DNA of 64,000 bases. Origin: Brevibacterium iodinum ATCC 49514. GTDB lineage: Bacteria > Actinomycetota > Actinomycetes > Actinomycetales > Brevibacteriaceae. This document shows positions 61,299 to 64,000 of this stretch, one piece after another. Within the stretch, counting starts at the first letter, position 1, and every line of letters starts with the position of its first letter. The stretch is from the NCBI RefSeq assembly GCF_900169265.1, contig NZ_FXYX01000001.1, positions 124,001-188,000 on the forward strand. The letters run 5' to 3'. The translations under genes were made by a program, and so were the position numbers. The notes under the pieces are model-generated. The model saw nothing but the letters and a program-made list of their open reading frames with translations. It made no database searches and had not been told where the DNA came from.

Positions 61299-63857
61299 TC
61301 AGACTCGGACGTCCTCTGCGTCGATGTCGGAGCGCAGACCGCGCCAGACCGGGTGCCGCAGGCGCCCGGCCTCGGTCAGGCCAGAGAACCGGACCTCCCC
61401 GACGAGGTCGGGTCGCACCCAGTGGGCATATCGCGACTCGTCGGCCGGCACGGTGAGCGCCGGCGTCTTCCGCGACCGGCGATCGAGGCTGGAGCGCAGA
61501 CTCCGCAGGGCCGACTCGTCGAACCCGGTGCCCACGCGACCGAGGTAGTGGAGCCCTTCGTCGTCATGGGCGGCGACCAATAGCGAGGCGAAGCTGGATG
61601 AGCGTTCTCCTTCTCCGGTCCGCCAGCCGACGATGATGACATCGCGGGTCGAGGCGTGCTTGAGCTTGGCCCAGGTACGGGTGCGCTTTCCGGGCAGATA
61701 GATGCTGTCGGTCCGCTTCGCCAGCACTCCTTCGAGTCGAAGCTTCCGGCTGGACTCGAAGGCGGCGTCGACGCTTCCCTCGAAGGCCTCGGGCACATGG
61801 ATGTGCTCGCTCTCGGTCACGAGTTCGAACAGACGTGCGCGCCGTTCCGTATAGGGGGTGCGCAGCAACGACGATCCGTCCGCGTGGAGGACGTCGAAGA
61901 GCATGAGGTAGACAGGGGTGCGTCGCTGTTCCCGTTCGATATCGCTGTCCCGGCTCAGCCCCATTCTGCGCTGGAGGCGTCCGAAGTCCGGTCTGCTGCC
62001 CTGCCCGAGGGCGACGATCTCACCGTCGAGGATGCAGTCGACATCGATACACTCGACCAGTTCCTGAAGCTCCGGGTACGTGTTCGTCATGTCATGGCCG
62101 TTGCGACTGGTCAGCTCGATGCTGCTGGTGCGCTCCTCGTCACCGGGCTGCACCCTCGCCAGCGCACGGATGCCGTCCCATTTCATCTCGAAGGCCCAAT
62201 CCTCGGCCTCCCGCCGGAGGGAGCCGATGTCGCCGATGCTCGCGAGCATCGGAGCCAAATCCGCCGGCAGAGCCTCCTTCTTCGCGGCTCGCTTCTTGGA
62301 GGTACGCCCGGACGGCGTGCCCTTCTTCGATGAGTCGTCCGCAGCCGCCGACTGCTTCTTCGGCTCGTCCTCCATGAGGTGGATCATCCAGTTCTTCTCG
62401 GGCTCCTTGTTCGGTCCGTGGTCCCCGGTGTTGAACAGGGCGAACCGCCGCACTCCCCCGAGACCGCCATCCTCGCGCCCGTGGAGGACCGCGATGATCT
62501 CCTTGCCTTCTTGCCACTTCTCGACCTCGATGGTGCCTGCGTCCCAGATCTCGACGTCGCCGGCCCCGTACTCCCCTTTCGGGATCGTGCCTTCGAAACT
62601 GCCGTATTCGAGGGGGTGATCCTCGGTCTGGACCGCCAGGTGGTTCTTCCCGGGGTCGGTCGGCGGTCCCTTCGGCAACGCCCAGGACACCAATACCCCA
62701 TCGTGTTCGAGTCGGAAATCCCAGTGGAGGCTCCTCGCATGGTGTTCCTGGATGACGAAGGTCAGCTCGTCCCCGCTCGTTCCCTGTTTCGCTGGCACGG
62801 GTTCGCTCGTGCGCTTCGGATCCCGTTTGGACCGGTAGGCCTCCAGTCGGTCGCGCTCGGCTTTCGGGGCATCGTCCGACTTCGAGTCGGCTTGGGACTC
62901 CGAATCGGCCCCGGACTCCGGGGCCGAAGCTGTTCCTCCGACCGCCTCGGCGAGGGGTTCGAGAAGATCCCCGAAGTCGTCCACGCGGTCGAGGACCTCT
63001 TCGAAGCGCACCTGCTCGACGGCGGCCGGATCGTCGAATTCGTCCCACCCGCGCGGTGCGGCGACCATGGGGGTGAAGCGTCCGCGCAGAGAATACGGAG
63101 CCACCGTAGTCTTCGCCGCCGAGTTCTGCGACCAGTCGATGAGGACCTTGTCCTCCCGCAGCGTCTTCTTCATCGCAGAGACGATGAGGTTCGTGTGGTC
63201 GGCCTCCAGACTGCGGGCGAGCTCATGGGCGACATCGGAGACCTGCTGCGAGCTCACCGACCCGTCCAGCGGCGCATAGAGGTGGACGCCTTTCGATCCG
63301 CTGGTCACCGGGTAGACCTCCAGGTCCATGCCCTCGAGAAGTTCGCGCACGAGCTGGGCCACCTCGATGCAGTCGGCCAGGCCTCGTCCGGGGCCCGGGT
63401 CCAGGTCGAAGACCATCCGGTCGGGGAATCGGGTCTCCGAGTCGATCGTGCCGGGGTCCTTCGCTCCCGCGCTCACCCTCCACTGGGGCACATGGACCTC
63501 GAGCGCGGCCATCTGCGTGAGATAGGTCAGGGTCGCAAGATCGTTGACCAGGGGATAGCGTTTGGTGCCCGTGGAGTGCCGGATCGCCCGTGTTCGGATC
63601 CACGACGGTGCGGAGTCCGGGAGGTTCTTCTCGAAGAACACATCCCCGGGGTCATCGGGAGTGCCGACGCCGTCGACCCAACGTTTGCGCGTGGCGATCC
63701 TGTCCCGGGCATGGCGGATGAGGTGCGGGGCGATCCTGGCGCAGTAGTCGAGGATCTCACCCTTCGTCGTGCCGGTCTCCGGGTAGAGAACCTTGTCCAG
63801 ATTGCTCAATGTCAGTCGATGGCCGTCGACCGTGACCTTCTGCTCGTGACCTGCCAC
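61299..63857 (-). CDS. ligD: multifunctional DNA ligase D (Pol-PE-Lig)
   Basis: An 852-residue non-homologous end-joining ligase. Residues ~5-300: primase-polymerase domain (LSNLDKVLYPETGTTKGEIL, MVFDLDPGPG with metal-binding Asp pair). Residues ~340-500: 3'-phosphoesterase (FVIQEHHARSLHWDFRLEHDGVLVSWALPKG, catalytic His). Residues ~540-850: ATP-dependent ligase with the adenylated Lys in FEMKWDGIRAL and EGVLAKRTDSIYLPGKRTRTWAKLK. The order is as in mycobacterial LigD. Long Asp/Ser/Lys-rich linkers separate the domains. Its partner Ku is not in the window. Reading ends 30 bases past the small ORF at 61168. Confidence 0.93.
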   Translation of the reverse strand: MAGHEQKVTVDGHRLTLSNLDKVLYPETGTTKGEILDYCARIAPHLIRHARDRIATRKRWVDGVGTPDDPGDVFFEKNLPDSAPSWIRTRAIRHSTGTKRYPLVNDLATLTYLTQMAALEVHVPQWRVSAGAKDPGTIDSETRFPDRMVFDLDPGPGRGLADCIEVAQLVRELLEGMDLEVYPVTSGSKGVHLYAPLDGSVSSQQVSDVAHELARSLEADHTNLIVSAMKKTLREDKVLIDWSQNSAAKTTVAPYSLRGRFTPMVAAPRGWDEFDDPAAVEQVRFEEVLDRVDDFGDLLEPLAEAVGGTASAPESGADSESQADSKSDDAPKAERDRLEAYRSKRDPKRTSEPVPAKQGTSGDELTFVIQEHHARSLHWDFRLEHDGVLVSWALPKGPPTDPGKNHLAVQTEDHPLEYGSFEGTIPKGEYGAGDVEIWDAGTIEVEKWQEGKEIIAVLHGREDGGLGGVRRFALFNTGDHGPNKEPEKNWMIHLMEDEPKKQSAAADDSSKKGTPSGRTSKKRAAKKEALPADLAPMLASIGDIGSLRREAEDWAFEMKWDGIRALARVQPGDEERTSSIELTSRNGHDMTNTYPELQELVECIDVDCILDGEIVALGQGSRPDFGRLQRRMGLSRDSDIEREQRRTPVYLMLFDVLHADGSSLLRTPYTERRARLFELVTESEHIHVPEAFEGSVDAAFESSRKLRLEGVLAKRTDSIYLPGKRTRTWAKLKHASTRDVIIVGWRTGEGERSSSFASLLVAAHDDEGLHYLGRVGTGFDESALRSLRSSLDRRSRKTPALTVPADESRYAHWVRPDLVGEVRFSGLTEAGRLRHPVWRGLRSDIDAEDVRV

Positions 63858-64000
63858 TGAGCACCTCCTCGCGTGCGCCGTTGGTGCTGGATAGTCCTTT
63901 CACCGTACTTCGCGCCGATCATGTGCAACAGGGGGTGCGGGGCCGCCCGAGCACCCCCGGCACCGGTGAACCCCCTTGTCGCGGCTTCCGAACGGGGTTA

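Noticed and set aside
62379-63860. 493-codon plus-strand ORF opposite ligD
   Set aside because: Antisense shadow; the minus strand encodes all three LigD domains.

Overview
The window looks like chromosomal DNA of a high-GC Gram-positive (actinobacterium). Most flanking genes are strongly GC-rich, start at ATG, GTG or TTG behind AGGAG-like sites, and include actinobacterial types such as LigD with Pol-PE-Lig order, CueP, Dgt and MetNIQ. A Brevibacterium or a close Micrococcales relative is my best guess; it rests on gene content, not on any marker gene. I see no rRNA, tRNA, CRISPR array, insertion sequence or phage module.

Layout. 1-1947: a GT2 glycosyltransferase interrupted by an in-frame amber codon, coupled to a GT-C-like membrane protein that runs off the left edge. 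2333-4877: metNIQ methionine importer. 5099-12284: class A beta-lactamase, P5C reductase-like protein, Fhs, a MerR regulator divergent from an alpha/beta hydrolase, a methyltransferase and a sarcosine-oxidase-type flavoenzyme. 12336-13760: a divergent copper pair (CueP and a YdhK lipoprotein) sharing a CsoR-like operator. 13770-33000: housekeeping and stress genes (galE, dps, dgt, PTH2, AI-2E exporter-like and YihY membrane proteins, PAP2, DEAD-box helicase, photolyase and SDR genes, a baeRF-type protein), several small acidic proteins, and the scar of a deleted peptide ABC operon next to an XRE-TetR regulator.

34225-57906 is the centre of interest: a cell-surface polyol-phosphate polymer locus. 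It holds a TarS-like GT2, three polysaccharide pyruvyl transferases (one fused to a GT8-like domain without its DxD motif), an SDR plus IspD/TarI-like cytidylyltransferase pair, three CDP-glycerol/CDP-alditol phosphotransferases, two paralogous GT4 enzymes, an OafA-type acyltransferase with SGNH domain, a second GT2, a CDP-alcohol phosphatidyltransferase with an altered active-site residue, and TagD. Together they suggest a wall teichoic acid of alditol phosphate, glycosylated, pyruvylated and possibly O-acylated. CorA and HdeD-like genes lie at its edge, and a secreted glycerophosphodiesterase follows.

59792-63857: a RibD-like reductase and a flavin reductase, a tiny ORF, and LigD.

Cross-cutting signals: four copies of a roughly 60-bp palindrome (4885, 6048, 6991, 17605), an over-represented 10-mer GCCTCGGCGA, several probably leaderless genes, and lower GC over much of 34-42 kb.
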